Source: a virus. Taken from it: a stretch of DNA of 56,040 nucleotides. The DNA lies in the IMG/VR virus record IMGVR_UViG_3300003937_000295, positions 1 through 56,040 of that record; one strand, 5' to 3'. Both the position numbers and the translations under genes were made by a program. Position 1 is the stretch's first letter. Every line of letters begins with the position of its first letter. Under the pieces are notes generated by a model. It did not search any database. It saw only the letters and a program-made list of their open reading frames with translations, and was not told the origin of the DNA. Shown here piece after piece: positions 16,544 to 25,716 of this stretch.

Positions 16544-16547
16544 AATA
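16540..16547 (+). promoter_or_regulatory. Late promoter (TATAAATA), plus strand
   Basis: The plus-strand TATAAATA is about 25-32 bases upstream of the ATG at 16572, sharing four bases with the minus-strand promoter. Confidence 0.7.
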
Positions 16548-16571
16548 TTAGAAAAGTAATTTATAAAAACT

Positions 16572-16961
16572 ATGGCATCCCAAGTATTGAGCGGAACTGG
16601 TGACGTAACATACACCAATAATACTGGACAGAATGTTAGAATTGTGACTAACTACATGAAGTTTACTAATAGTAGTACCATTGACTTCGGTAGCATTACT
16701 GTATCATTTGGTGGTGTATCAACCACTATAAGAACTTATGGCGGCACCATCGGAAGAGGTATTGCAGGAACTACACGAGACACTGGTAGTGGAGCAACCG
16801 CTAGTCAAAATTTTGCAAAAGATATTTTCCAATCAGGAGAAATTGAAGGTGTGCCATTGGAACTCATAATCGCACCAACTGAAACATTTTCAGTTGTAGG
16901 ATCTGCAGGGGTTATAACCATTGCAGCGTATAATATAGTGGTTATTCCCGAAGCGGGTTAA
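16572..16961 (+). CDS. Small virion-like protein of unknown function
   Basis: A 129-residue protein rich in Thr, Gly, Ile and Val with little charge (VRIVTNYMKFTN, ITVSFGGVSTTI, AAYNIVVIPEAG), consistent with an all-beta structural protein. It is the only plus-strand gene in the second fibre block and has its own perfect late promoter. Its stop abuts the stop of the 1951-residue gene on the other strand. No family is recognised; a virion decoration or fibre component is inferred. Confidence 0.55.
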   Translation: MASQVLSGTGDVTYTNNTGQNVRIVTNYMKFTNSSTIDFGSITVSFGGVSTTIRTYGGTIGRGIAGTTRDTGSGATASQNFAKDIFQSGEIEGVPLELIIAPTETFSVVGSAGVITIAAYNIVVIPEAG

Positions 16962-19900
16962 TCAATAAGGCATATTGAACCCGCGTGTCGTGAATGGATA
17001 AGGTGCTCCTGGTTCTACATTATAGTTGAAAGCATTGCCGGTATCATCATAAGTGATGGTGATACCTGTTTGGATACCTGCATTGATTGCAGCACCAATA
17101 GCATCTTGTGCTCTTTCATCAGTATAGAAGAGGTTAGTAGAACCTTCGGAAATATCATCCGTGGTACTAATAACACCTGTTACAACTGTGTTGGGTGATA
17201 CCCAATCAAGAACTCCCCCGCCAGTTGTATGAAGAATGCTATTTGCAGTTCCAACTACTGCTGGTAATGTTAGAGCATAGTTTGCAGAAAGTGTTGGAAC
17301 TTGGAGTCCGACATAGTTACTTCTATTAGATTCAAAAATCCAAACCCTATCTACTGATGCAGTTCCTTTAACATCAAGAGCAGTATTAGCAGTGACAGTA
17401 TTGATACCAACACTTCCATTAATATCAATAATAAATGGTGTTGTATCACTACTAGTATTATCAACTCTTACAATGTTTCCAGAACCACTAGTGGATTTAA
17501 TACGAAGTGCTTCGGTTGTTGTTGAAACAATATCAAGTTTTGCATTAGGAGTAGATGAATTAATACCAATAGAGTTTCCTACAAAGACATCAGTTCCATC
17601 GAAGGTAAAACTACTATTTCCAGCAAAGAACCCACTGTTATTATATTGAATAGAATTCAAAGGCATACCAGGTGATCCAGATCCTGCATTTGTTCCATCA
17701 AAGGTGACACTTGCAATACCTGAAGAATTATAAACTGCAGAAATAGTAATACCAAGTCCAACAAAGTTAATTTCTGTTGCAACACCAACAAAGGTCTTCG
17801 ACAGTCCAATACCAGTAGAAACACCAACATTTAATGGAGATGCATCTACAAAGACGGTTCCAACACCTGCGGTTTGATTATACTCGGTTCTGATAGTTGC
17901 ACCAATACCAGAGCGGAAGTCCAACATAGTTGTGACTCCAAGGAAATTTCTTTCAGAAGCAAATCCAACTCTTGCATCTTCAAAATTTCCAATATATCCG
18001 AAGTTTTCCCACTCATTATTGGTAGTGTAAATCCATCCAGCATAGTTGCTAGATGCAGGAATTCCATTATAAACAATATCTCCAGCGTTTCCTGCTAATA
18101 CAGGAGTGCCAAGACCAACAGAATACTTTCTAGAAACAGTCGTATCTCCTTGTAAGAAGATTGAATTTGCTTCAATGCCCTTTGCGGAAGTTGAAGTAAG
18201 TTTGTTGTTGATGATTAATGGACCATCAAATTCAGAAATAATATTATTATCAGGTCCACCTTCTACTCTAAGTGAACGACTAATAGAAGCTTCTAGTGGA
18301 GAAAGAACATCAAATCCAATATTAACACCGCCAACACCAGGATCTTCTCCTGTTACTGTTGGAACAGGAGCATCAAAGACTTCTTCCTGTCCAGTTGCAG
18401 AATTAACTTTCTTATTACCAGTATAGAAATCTCCATCAGCATTCATCGCAGTGAAGATTGTAATACCACCATCACTCTTTATAGACTGTGAAAGAATTTC
18501 TTCTTGTGGACTGATATTTCTATCTTGTCTTTCTGGGAAAGCAGTAGAGTAGTTACCTGGACCAAACCCAAGATATTCAAACGTATGGGCAGAAGCACGA
18601 ATAAAGGAGTTTCTACGTAATTCAACTGGACTTGGATTGATTCTTCTAACGACAGCACCAGAATTATGTACTGTCTGATCTGTTCCTAAAAGTCCTCTGA
18701 ACACACTTACTGGGTTTGCAGTAACAGTGGACTTAATTCTTACAATTTCATTATCAATTAGTAAGTAATCACCAATGTTAAGGTCAAAGTTTGTTACGTT
18801 TGTAATAGAAATTGTTGCGCTATTTGCAGTTATACCACCGGAAATTGTTGTAGTAATACCTGCATAAGTTGAAACAACTCTGCCACTCGCGCTTTCATTT
18901 GCAGGAACAACTGCACCACCAGCAGAAGCATATGAAGTTGGGTATACAAAACCATTTCCTGCAGTGCCATGAGCGACAGTGCTAATTCCAGAATTAACAG
19001 TGAATGATGTTGAAGAAGCAATAGTCTTGACAACTAGATTCTTATTAAAGAAGTTGTCATCAAATCCACCAATCAATACCTTGTCAGTAACCTTCAATCC
19101 ATGAGGATCAAGAGTAGTGATAGTTGCAATTCCTACAGTATTATTGTATGCGAAAGACTGAATGTTATAAGATTTGCCAGTCAGAATTAAGTTGCCACTT
19201 GTTGCAGTTGCACCAATACCCGTGGTATATGCTGGAGAAATTGTTGATGCAGAAGCAACAGAGATTGCTTTTGGTCCATCAACATCAGTAATTCTATAGA
19301 GAGTATTATATTGACCAAAACTACTTGGAGCAATATCACTGACACTTGCAACATCACCAATGTTACTATAAATGCCGCTAACAGTCAGAACTGCTCCAGT
19401 ATTGCCAGTTGTAGTTCCAACACCAACAACAGAAAGTGTATTACCAACACCATATGCACTACCACCGTCAATAATCTTCAGGGAAGAAATTACTCCACCA
19501 CTTACAGTGATTCTTGCAGTTGCGTGAGAACCAGTGGTAGAACCAGCAAAACCAACTAACTGTGCATTATAATAGTTACCATTAACATAAGCACTACCAG
19601 CACTAGTAATCGTCAGTCCAGTAATTCTATTGAAACCGTGGTCAAGAGTGGTGTGAATAGTATGAGTGGTTCCAGCAGCGCCAGAAGAAATATCAGTAAG
19701 TCCAATACCAACACCATAATCTACCAGTTGATTACTTACAGTTTCTTTAGTGATAGAATTTTGTGGTTCATTAATAACAACTTGACCAATATTATTCGAA
19801 ACTGCAAATGAACGTGCTGCTTGTGGGTCAGACTTTGGATTATCTCTGTTCAACTGTGGATACAGAGATTGAATTGGTTGAGAGAATCTAGAAGATGTAA

Positions 19901-22817
19901 ACGGATCAACTGTAGGAGAGTTAGAAGAGTTGAGAACTAACAGGTGATAGATACCATCTCGTTGATTTGGAATATACTCTTGAATCTCCTGAGTTCTATA
20001 GATGTAGAACGTTCCAGAAGTTTTCTTTTTCTTAAAGTATGGAAGAGAAGTTGTTCTATTAGAAGTATTATTTGTAAATGTTCCGGGGTCAGTTGTCAGA
20101 GAAACACTAAAGTGCTTGGTACTACTAATACCAGCAACCGCAAATGTTCCATTAAATGCGGAGTTTGCAACACCAGTAGTGTTTTTGGTACTGGTGATAT
20201 TAAGAATTTCAACTTCAGAACCAATTGTAAGATCGTGAGGAATCTCAGTAATTATATTTGCAGTATTACTGGACCAAGTTGCATCTGCAATGTGTCTTGG
20301 ATTTCTAAGCTGAGTTGAATCAGAAAGTGTCTGTGCAGTAGGATTGTATAAGAATCCAACTTCTGTATCAGTTGCACCAATAGAAGTATTAGATTGTTGA
20401 AGTACATATCCATCTAAAGGTGGACGTGCAGTTATACTTGCATTAGAAGGAATAACATAACGAACACGATAAACCGTGTCAATCAATCCTCTTTCATCAG
20501 GAATTCTCTTAATGAAAGATCTTGAAGTTGCATCACCAAGAGAAGTTGAACCCAAACCAACAATTGCATTATATAATCCCTGCTCAGTTGTTGCGGTAGC
20601 AACATTCACATACCATTGTGAAGCAGAAGTATCGTATTGGATTGGATGTCCAAGATCACCTGACTTCTTATCGGATACTCTACTTTCTACCTTAAGAATA
20701 CCACCTTTATTGTTGATGATGATTTCAGTATCAGATAGAGCATTATTTAAAGTTTCTGCGATTTTAATCTGGTCAGCGTTGACTCCAGAGGTAATTGCAA
20801 AGTAAATAGAATTATTAGTAATTCCATCTGGAAGTTGTCCGTTTTCGCTAATTATACGGATATTTTCACCGTTAATTAAATTATGATTGGCATCAAAGGT
20901 AAGAGTATTTGAAGTAATGCTATTGATACCAGCAGAACTTTTACCTACATTAGATACTTTTTTGGAAGAGACTTCAGTTCCAGAGTATTCAGTATTCGGC
21001 ATAATGATACGTGCCGAATATGAAGTAGAAACACCACTATTTGAAATTAATACATTAAGTGTATCGTTCTCTTTTGCACCAATTCTAAAACCATCAACAG
21101 TGTGGTCAGGATTTACTGCAGAGTTTGTTTGATTGTAAAGGTACATTCTGCTAGTATTAGCAAAACCTACGACCTTTTTAACATCAATCGAATTAAACTC
21201 AACGCTCTTTTCTGTAGACTCAATTTCTCTTGGAGAAATTATATGAGTGATATATCCAAAATCGTCTCTAGAAAACGCATTTTTCTTAAATCCAGATGCT
21301 TTCAATGCAACTGAACCAAAGTTTGAGTTAGAGTTGTTAATTGATTGGTCGCCACCACTATCAGATATGAACTGTTCTGCAAAACCAATAGCAAATACAG
21401 AAACTACCTGAATGTATCCATCATTTGAAGTTTTAATGTGGAAGTTTGAATAATCTAGTTTGTAACGAGCTGCCGAATCTGTTGATAATGAATCATTTCC
21501 AGATACAGTATAATCTTCGTAGATTCCAGAAGTTGAATTATATTTTACGAATGCTTTATTATCTTTCTGAATACCAATACCAGTAAACTGAGCAACCATC
21601 ATAGATTTGAATCCAGATGCTTTGTTGCCATCGGCATGGAGACCACACATACCATACACAGATCTTATAGAGATATTAAAGATATATGGTGATGCAGAAG
21701 TAACGGTATCTACAGAAACATTTGCAGTTGCATTAGTTACTGTAGGTAGTGCATTACTTGGTGGGTTTTGTACTTTATATTGAATATTCGTTGAATCTAC
21801 TTTATTAAAGACAACATATTGTCCATCATATCCAGCAGAACCTACTCCATTAATTCTGATAGGAGTATCGGTGTCAAATTGTTTTGCTGTTTCATCAAGA
21901 GTGACTGTAATGGTAGTAGTTGAAGTTGCACCATCACCTGCTCTAATACTAGTGATACCGACTTCAGTTCCTCTAGAACCAACAATACGATATTCGTCAA
22001 TCTTAGGTTGAATATCCAGACTGGAAGAAGGATAATCTGGTTCAATTTTACGACCAGAAGAAGGTCCATAAGCAATACCAATCTTCTCATAATACATTTT
22101 AAGGTCAGTTCTATCAGTAGAATAATCACTGATAAAATCATCATTAATACTTACATTATTTGTGCCATCAGCATACTCGAAACCAGTGAGTTTATGGTGA
22201 GAAAAGTTAGGAACAAAAACATTTGTAGTGTAATCTTTGTAGCAGATATCATTTGGATCAGCATCCAGAATGCTAAACTGCCAGAAATAACAACCACCAG
22301 TTACACGGAAAACTGCAGACCTTTCAATATTTGCATTTTCTGGATTTGGAACGTACCTTGGTCGTATAATTGTCTTACGAAGGTCCATACCAACGATAGA
22401 CGTGCCACGGGGAACGATAACACCGCCGTGAATACTATTCAGTTTATATAATGCATTATTTTCAAGAGAAAGATCAAATTGAGTCTGCAAATCAAACGGA
22501 TTAAAATCATTAGACGTTAAACCATTTCGCAATCGAAAATTATTTACTCCATCAGGAATCCATCCAGGTCTGTTATCGACAACGTGGTCGCCTGGATATA
22601 ATATGATAGTAGTTTTGTTGAACCTATCATTATCTAATCCTTTCTGATATGAGAAACGTGATGCTTCAATCAGTGCTCTTTGAATAGTTTTGAAAGGTCT
22701 AGTTAAACTATTACCCTGGTTTTCAATACTATCTGTGGCATCGATACTATTTGGATCAACGTAAATAATAGTTCCGCGAACCGATTTCAGAAAATTATCT
22801 AATCTGGAAAGACCCAT
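16962..22817 (-). CDS. Very large virion protein with beta-helix-like N-terminus (1951 aa)
   Basis: A 1951-residue protein, the largest in the window. The N-terminus (GTIIYVDPNSIDATDS ... RPFKTIQRALIEASRF) is the conserved start of a family of large structural proteins in T4-like cyanophages and resembles a pectate-lyase-type parallel beta-helix. The middle is long and repetitive, with many short beta-rich repeats. Residues after about 1500 return to fibre-type repeats and end in NLFYTDERAQDAIGAAI, a motif seen in tail fibres. A GATAAATA site lies about 31 bases upstream of the ATG. It probably forms a long tail or baseplate-attached fibre; enzymatic activity on polysaccharide is possible but unproven. 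Confidence 0.75.
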   Translation of the reverse strand: MGLSRLDNFLKSVRGTIIYVDPNSIDATDSIENQGNSLTRPFKTIQRALIEASRFSYQKGLDNDRFNKTTIILYPGDHVVDNRPGWIPDGVNNFRLRNGLTSNDFNPFDLQTQFDLSLENNALYKLNSIHGGVIVPRGTSIVGMDLRKTIIRPRYVPNPENANIERSAVFRVTGGCYFWQFSILDADPNDICYKDYTTNVFVPNFSHHKLTGFEYADGTNNVSINDDFISDYSTDRTDLKMYYEKIGIAYGPSSGRKIEPDYPSSSLDIQPKIDEYRIVGSRGTEVGITSIRAGDGATSTTTITVTLDETAKQFDTDTPIRINGVGSAGYDGQYVVFNKVDSTNIQYKVQNPPSNALPTVTNATANVSVDTVTSASPYIFNISIRSVYGMCGLHADGNKASGFKSMMVAQFTGIGIQKDNKAFVKYNSTSGIYEDYTVSGNDSLSTDSAARYKLDYSNFHIKTSNDGYIQVVSVFAIGFAEQFISDSGGDQSINNSNSNFGSVALKASGFKKNAFSRDDFGYITHIISPREIESTEKSVEFNSIDVKKVVGFANTSRMYLYNQTNSAVNPDHTVDGFRIGAKENDTLNVLISNSGVSTSYSARIIMPNTEYSGTEVSSKKVSNVGKSSAGINSITSNTLTFDANHNLINGENIRIISENGQLPDGITNNSIYFAITSGVNADQIKIAETLNNALSDTEIIINNKGGILKVESRVSDKKSGDLGHPIQYDTSASQWYVNVATATTEQGLYNAIVGLGSTSLGDATSRSFIKRIPDERGLIDTVYRVRYVIPSNASITARPPLDGYVLQQSNTSIGATDTEVGFLYNPTAQTLSDSTQLRNPRHIADATWSSNTANIITEIPHDLTIGSEVEILNITSTKNTTGVANSAFNGTFAVAGISSTKHFSVSLTTDPGTFTNNTSNRTTSLPYFKKKKTSGTFYIYRTQEIQEYIPNQRDGIYHLLVLNSSNSPTVDPFTSSRFSQPIQSLYPQLNRDNPKSDPQAARSFAVSNNIGQVVINEPQNSITKETVSNQLVDYGVGIGLTDISSGAAGTTHTIHTTLDHGFNRITGLTITSAGSAYVNGNYYNAQLVGFAGSTTGSHATARITVSGGVISSLKIIDGGSAYGVGNTLSVVGVGTTTGNTGAVLTVSGIYSNIGDVASVSDIAPSSFGQYNTLYRITDVDGPKAISVASASTISPAYTTGIGATATSGNLILTGKSYNIQSFAYNNTVGIATITTLDPHGLKVTDKVLIGGFDDNFFNKNLVVKTIASSTSFTVNSGISTVAHGTAGNGFVYPTSYASAGGAVVPANESASGRVVSTYAGITTTISGGITANSATISITNVTNFDLNIGDYLLIDNEIVRIKSTVTANPVSVFRGLLGTDQTVHNSGAVVRRINPSPVELRRNSFIRASAHTFEYLGFGPGNYSTAFPERQDRNISPQEEILSQSIKSDGGITIFTAMNADGDFYTGNKKVNSATGQEEVFDAPVPTVTGEDPGVGGVNIGFDVLSPLEASISRSLRVEGGPDNNIISEFDGPLIINNKLTSTSAKGIEANSIFLQGDTTVSRKYSVGLGTPVLAGNAGDIVYNGIPASSNYAGWIYTTNNEWENFGYIGNFEDARVGFASERNFLGVTTMLDFRSGIGATIRTEYNQTAGVGTVFVDASPLNVGVSTGIGLSKTFVGVATEINFVGLGITISAVYNSSGIASVTFDGTNAGSGSPGMPLNSIQYNNSGFFAGNSSFTFDGTDVFVGNSIGINSSTPNAKLDIVSTTTEALRIKSTSGSGNIVRVDNTSSDTTPFIIDINGSVGINTVTANTALDVKGTASVDRVWIFESNRSNYVGLQVPTLSANYALTLPAVVGTANSILHTTGGGVLDWVSPNTVVTGVISTTDDISEGSTNLFYTDERAQDAIGAAINAGIQTGITITYDDTGNAFNYNVEPGAPYPFTTRGFNMPY

Positions 22818-22847
22818 CTTATTACTACTTATAGTTCCGTTATAGAT

Positions 22848-22855
22848 TATTTATC
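22848..22855 (-). promoter_or_regulatory. Candidate late promoter (GATAAATA)
   Basis: The minus strand reads GATAAATA about 31 bases upstream of the ATG at 22817, immediately after a terminator. Confidence 0.55.
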
Positions 22856-22890
22856 CATAAAAAAACCTCTTTAAAAAAGAGGTTTAGAAT
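22856..22890. terminator. Rho-independent terminator
   Basis: AAACCTCTT (22863-22871) pairs with AAGAGGTTT (22877-22885), a 9-bp stem with a 5-base loop. On the minus strand it is followed by a run of seven T. It separates the small-gene/tRNA segment from the large fibre gene. Confidence 0.8.
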
Positions 22891-22993
22891 GCACAATGTG
22901 CCACTATTCACACGGAAGGAAACTATATTATACCATAACTCTCCTTATCCCACAAGATCTCAAGTTTTTTTATTTACTCTATCAATATAAAAA

Positions 22994-23158
22994 TCACTCT
23001 TCACTATTCAAAATATACTCTACAGTATTTGCAACATCATTCATTGCATCACGGAGTTCTTCTTGACCACCAGAGTGTTGCTCCAAGTTCTCTAGAGGAT
23101 CGGTAAGTGTCCATCTCCACTGATTTATACATTTGTTATACCAAAGATTTATAATCAT
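22994..23158 (-). CDS. Small protein of unknown function (54 aa)
   Basis: An ATG at 23158 with a good AGGAG ribosome binding site 8 bases upstream opens 54 codons ending in TGA. The protein begins MIINLWYNKC and continues QWRWTLTDPLE, then an acidic helix (ELRDAMNDVANTVEYIL). The codon use and ribosome binding site support a real gene. Function unknown. Confidence 0.65.
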   Translation of the reverse strand: MIINLWYNKCINQWRWTLTDPLENLEQHSGGQEELRDAMNDVANTVEYILNSEE

Positions 23159-23240
23159 AGAATCTCCTTTATAATCTAATTAGCAGATTAATCTTTTTTG
23201 AAAATTTTACTCTAACTCACTAATTGTTTATCCACGAATA

Positions 23241-23325
23241 TAGGAGTAGGGGGACTTGAACCCCCACGACCTTAATGGTCAACAGATTTTAAGTCTGGTG
23301 CGTCTACCGATTCCGCCACACTCCC
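23241..23325 (-). tRNA. trnL(uaa): tRNA-Leu (anticodon UAA)
   Basis: An 85-base gene read on the minus strand. The acceptor stem GGGAGTG pairs with TACTCCT (two G-U pairs). The anticodon loop CTTAAAA gives UAA, with a C-U mismatch at the top of the anticodon stem. A class II variable arm (GACC...GGTC) fits leucine, and the T arm is GGGGG-TTCAAGT-CCCCC. The 3' CCA is not encoded. A phage-borne tRNA for the AT-rich codon UUA would help translate this AT-rich genome in a host with different codon use. The 5' end overlaps the 3' end of the gene at 23272-23478. Confidence 0.9.
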
Positions 23326-23478
23326 ATCAGGATTGTAGATTGGAGGATGAAATGCACAATACTCATTGAATGTGATTTTCATTTCCTTCTCAGTAAGGTT
23401 AGCATTTTTTGCTGCCTTTGGTAAGTTCCATTTTGCGGACCAAAGATTTTCCATTGATTCGCGTGTTTCGGGTCTCAT
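23272..23478 (-). CDS. Small conserved-type protein running into the tRNA gene
   Basis: A 68-residue frame. The first 50 residues (MRPETRESMENLWSAKWNLPKA ... KITFNEYCAF) look like a genuine small helical phage protein. The last 18 codons are the sense reading of the tRNA-Leu 5' half (AESVDAPDLKSVDH is a translated tRNA). Its start overlaps the stop of the upstream gene (ATGA). Either the tRNA gene replaced the original 3' end, or the protein naturally ends in the tRNA. The role is unknown. Confidence 0.6.
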   Translation of the reverse strand: MRPETRESMENLWSAKWNLPKAAKNANLTEKEMKITFNEYCAFHPPIYNPDGSVAESVDAPDLKSVDH

Positions 23479-23657
23479 AATGGAGATGCATACGCAAGTG
23501 TGTCTTCATCAAGCACAGCACGACATAGTTCCAGCACACCCATGAACTGGTCTATGGTTTCACAGTTAACAACCTTCTCGTCACCTTGCCCAGAGTACAG
23601 ATAGAACTTACGTTTTACGGGATCTACAACGCATCGTGTGAGGTAGTCGTCTTGCAT
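23475..23657 (-). CDS. Small protein of unknown function (60 aa)
   Basis: A 60-residue protein, MQDDYLTRCVVDPVKRKFYLY ... VNCETIDQFMGVLELCR. No motif is recognised. It is coupled to the following gene by an ATGA overlap, which supports both being translated. Confidence 0.6.
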   Translation of the reverse strand: MQDDYLTRCVVDPVKRKFYLYSGQGDEKVVNCETIDQFMGVLELCRAVLDEDTLAYASPL

Positions 23658-23705
23658 GGGGTTCGTTTGATTACTTGCTTATTATAGAGCATCCAGGGGG
23701 TGTTG

Positions 23706-24335
23706 TCAATAGTCAAATCCAGAGATAGAGAATTGGTCTTTGCTGCCTGGATAGTCCGCTGGTGTTTCACCCTCATACTCAACGATGAGTTTCTCACCAT
23801 CAATACGGGATGCTTGAATAGTATAATAACAGTCAATGGCAGATGCGTTTCCAGACCTCACTTTTACCTTTGTTCCCCAGTCTTCGAGACCATCTATAAT
23901 TAAGTCTTGTGATGAACCTATCTGAGTAAGGGAAACTGTAATGGATTCAAGATCAATAAGTCCTTTCCAGTAGGATGGCAATTCAATTGTACTTGAACCA
24001 GTCAATCTACCTCGAATATAAACACCTGCTTCTGGTCCTTCTAGACAAATATGACGCAGACGATGATCTTCTTTATTTGGGTGCTTAATGTCAAATCCTT
24101 TCCAAGACTGAACGTTGATTGATCCATTAAAAGTAGATGCAGTTACATTATTAGTAACTTGTAGGTTATCAAATTTTCCATTAGCTTGAAGAAATCTTTC
24201 ACAAGCATCTTCAGGATAATCTTCATCTCCTGTAGTTGTTCTATGAATATAGTCAAAGTCAGGATGTTTGGTTCCTACAATAGGTTCATCGCAGTTTTTA
24301 TTACCTATCAATCTTTCTTCAAAATTTTCAGGCAT
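23706..24335 (-). CDS. Virion structural protein with spike/fibre-type C-terminal domain (paralogue 1)
   Basis: A 209-residue protein. The C-terminal 130 residues (GFDIKHPNKEDHRLRHICLEGPEAGVYIRGR ... ELPSYWKGLIDLESITVSLTQIG ... DGEKLIVEYEGE) match those of the adjacent 266-residue protein almost motif for motif, so the two arose by duplication. The domain is common in cyanophage structural proteins near the hub. The start overlaps the upstream stop (TAATG). Confidence 0.65.
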   Translation of the reverse strand: MPENFEERLIGNKNCDEPIVGTKHPDFDYIHRTTTGDEDYPEDACERFLQANGKFDNLQVTNNVTASTFNGSINVQSWKGFDIKHPNKEDHRLRHICLEGPEAGVYIRGRLTGSSTIELPSYWKGLIDLESITVSLTQIGSSQDLIIDGLEDWGTKVKVRSGNASAIDCYYTIQASRIDGEKLIVEYEGETPADYPGSKDQFSISGFDY

Positions 24336-25135
24336 TATTCACTCTCCTTTTTATCATAGTGGTAACCAGAAACTGAATACTCATCATTGTTTCCAGGATA
24401 ATCTGCTGGACTTTCTCCAAGATACTCAACAATTAGTTTTTCTCCATCCTTTCTTTCTGCAAAGATTTGATAGAAGCAATCAATTGGCATATTACCTTTC
24501 GACTGAAGATATACTTTCTGCTCGTCCCATCTCTTTACAATTACATCCTGATGAGATCCAATAGGAGTTAATGTAATTGTAAATGAGTTCTCATCTACAA
24601 GTCCTTTCCAATATGAAGGCAATTCAATCTCTCTTTTCCCTGATATTCTACCGCGTGTGTAAACATCGTTTGATGGACCTTCAGGGCAGGTGTGGCGCAG
24701 TCTCCAACCCTCTCTCATTGGATGAGGAATATCAAAGTTTTTCTTTGCAGATAAGATGTGTCCACCACAACGTGACATCACTTCACCCTGTGCAACAATA
24801 TCTTTACCAGCAGCAATACTTACTGATACATCAAGGTTATCTAGAATAGCAGCATCACCAATGACACCCAAAGAATATGGATTATTAAGACCAGTGCAGA
24901 GAGCACCAGGAATAATAGGTGATTCTGATTGATTATTCTCAAGTGTACCAACCATTAAGGTAGCCCAACGTGAAGGAAAATCCCCATCCTTCCCAATTTG
25001 AACTGGACCTTGTAAATATGCAGCACCAGTAATGGGTTGTCCAACAGTATCTACAATAGGTCTCGGTTTTGATCCTTCACTAGTTACATATAATGGTCCA
25101 GATAGATTTTCTGGTCCGTGGTGTACTGAACTCAT
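24335..25135 (-). CDS. Virion structural protein with spike/fibre-type C-terminal domain (paralogue 2)
   Basis: A 266-residue protein. The N-terminal 125 residues contain a LQGPVQIGKDGDFPSRW segment; the C-terminal half (FDIPHPMREGWRLRHTCPEGP ... ELPSYWKGLVDENSFTITLTPIGSHQDV ... DGEKLIVEYLGESPADYPG) is homologous to the neighbour at 23706-24335. Its position in the hub/spike operon suggests a virion part at the tail tip. Confidence 0.65.
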   Translation of the reverse strand: MSSVHHGPENLSGPLYVTSEGSKPRPIVDTVGQPITGAAYLQGPVQIGKDGDFPSRWATLMVGTLENNQSESPIIPGALCTGLNNPYSLGVIGDAAILDNLDVSVSIAAGKDIVAQGEVMSRCGGHILSAKKNFDIPHPMREGWRLRHTCPEGPSNDVYTRGRISGKREIELPSYWKGLVDENSFTITLTPIGSHQDVIVKRWDEQKVYLQSKGNMPIDCFYQIFAERKDGEKLIVEYLGESPADYPGNNDEYSVSGYHYDKKESE

Positions 25136-25143
25136 AGTTTTAA

Positions 25144-25716
25144 TTATCCTTCAAATTTACTTGTATCAATTGAAGTTGAAAAAGAGGTTGTACCTAATAG
25201 TTTCTCGCCAACTCCACTTAATTTCTCAAACGTATTAGCGTAAGTTTTCATAATATTTATTGCTGTCATTTGAACTGTTCCATCAGAAATAACATTGAAC
25301 AGTTCATCAGCAGTAATATCAACTTTTCTAGAAATTAAGTTTACACTCTCATTTCCATCAATTGTAATATTTCCATTTTTATTATCGCTTCCTTTTGCAA
25401 TAATGTCAATATTCTCCGCTTCCATGCGGATACGACCCTTTGTTTTGATAACAATATCACCACTCTTGGCATCAAAATACATTGCAGGTTGCCCTTTCGG
25501 AACAATGTCTCCAGAAACAACTTGATATCTTCCTCTACATCTAGAACTAATCCACCCCTCTCTTGGAGCAGTCTGGTCTATTGTGATGTAATCTTTTGCC
25601 TTCTGTCCGTGCAACAAAAGAGAAGATTTTACCTGGTCTTCATGAATATGTCCAAATACAATAGAACCGTCTTTGGTATTTTTTACTTTGGTCTCGTAAT
25701 TTATTGACTTTGCCAT
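25144..25716 (-). CDS. Spike-like baseplate structural protein
   Basis: A 190-residue protein. The middle has short alternating beta repeats with I/V every second residue (DIVIKTKGRIRMEAENIDIIAKG, NITIDGNESVNLISRK), the pattern of the triple-stranded beta-helix of gp5/VgrG-type tail spikes. It lies in the operon with the hub OB-fold protein (26803-28476) and overlaps the upstream stop (TAATG). It is probably part of the central spike or its tip. Confidence 0.55.
   Translation of the reverse strand: MAKSINYETKVKNTKDGSIVFGHIHEDQVKSSLLLHGQKAKDYITIDQTAPREGWISSRCRGRYQVVSGDIVPKGQPAMYFDAKSGDIVIKTKGRIRMEAENIDIIAKGSDNKNGNITIDGNESVNLISRKVDITADELFNVISDGTVQMTAINIMKTYANTFEKLSGVGEKLLGTTSFSTSIDTSKFEG

Noticed and set aside
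22008-22451. 147-codon plus-strand frame opposite the 1951-residue gene
   Set aside because: Shadow of the large minus-strand gene; no ribosome binding site and no recognisable motif.
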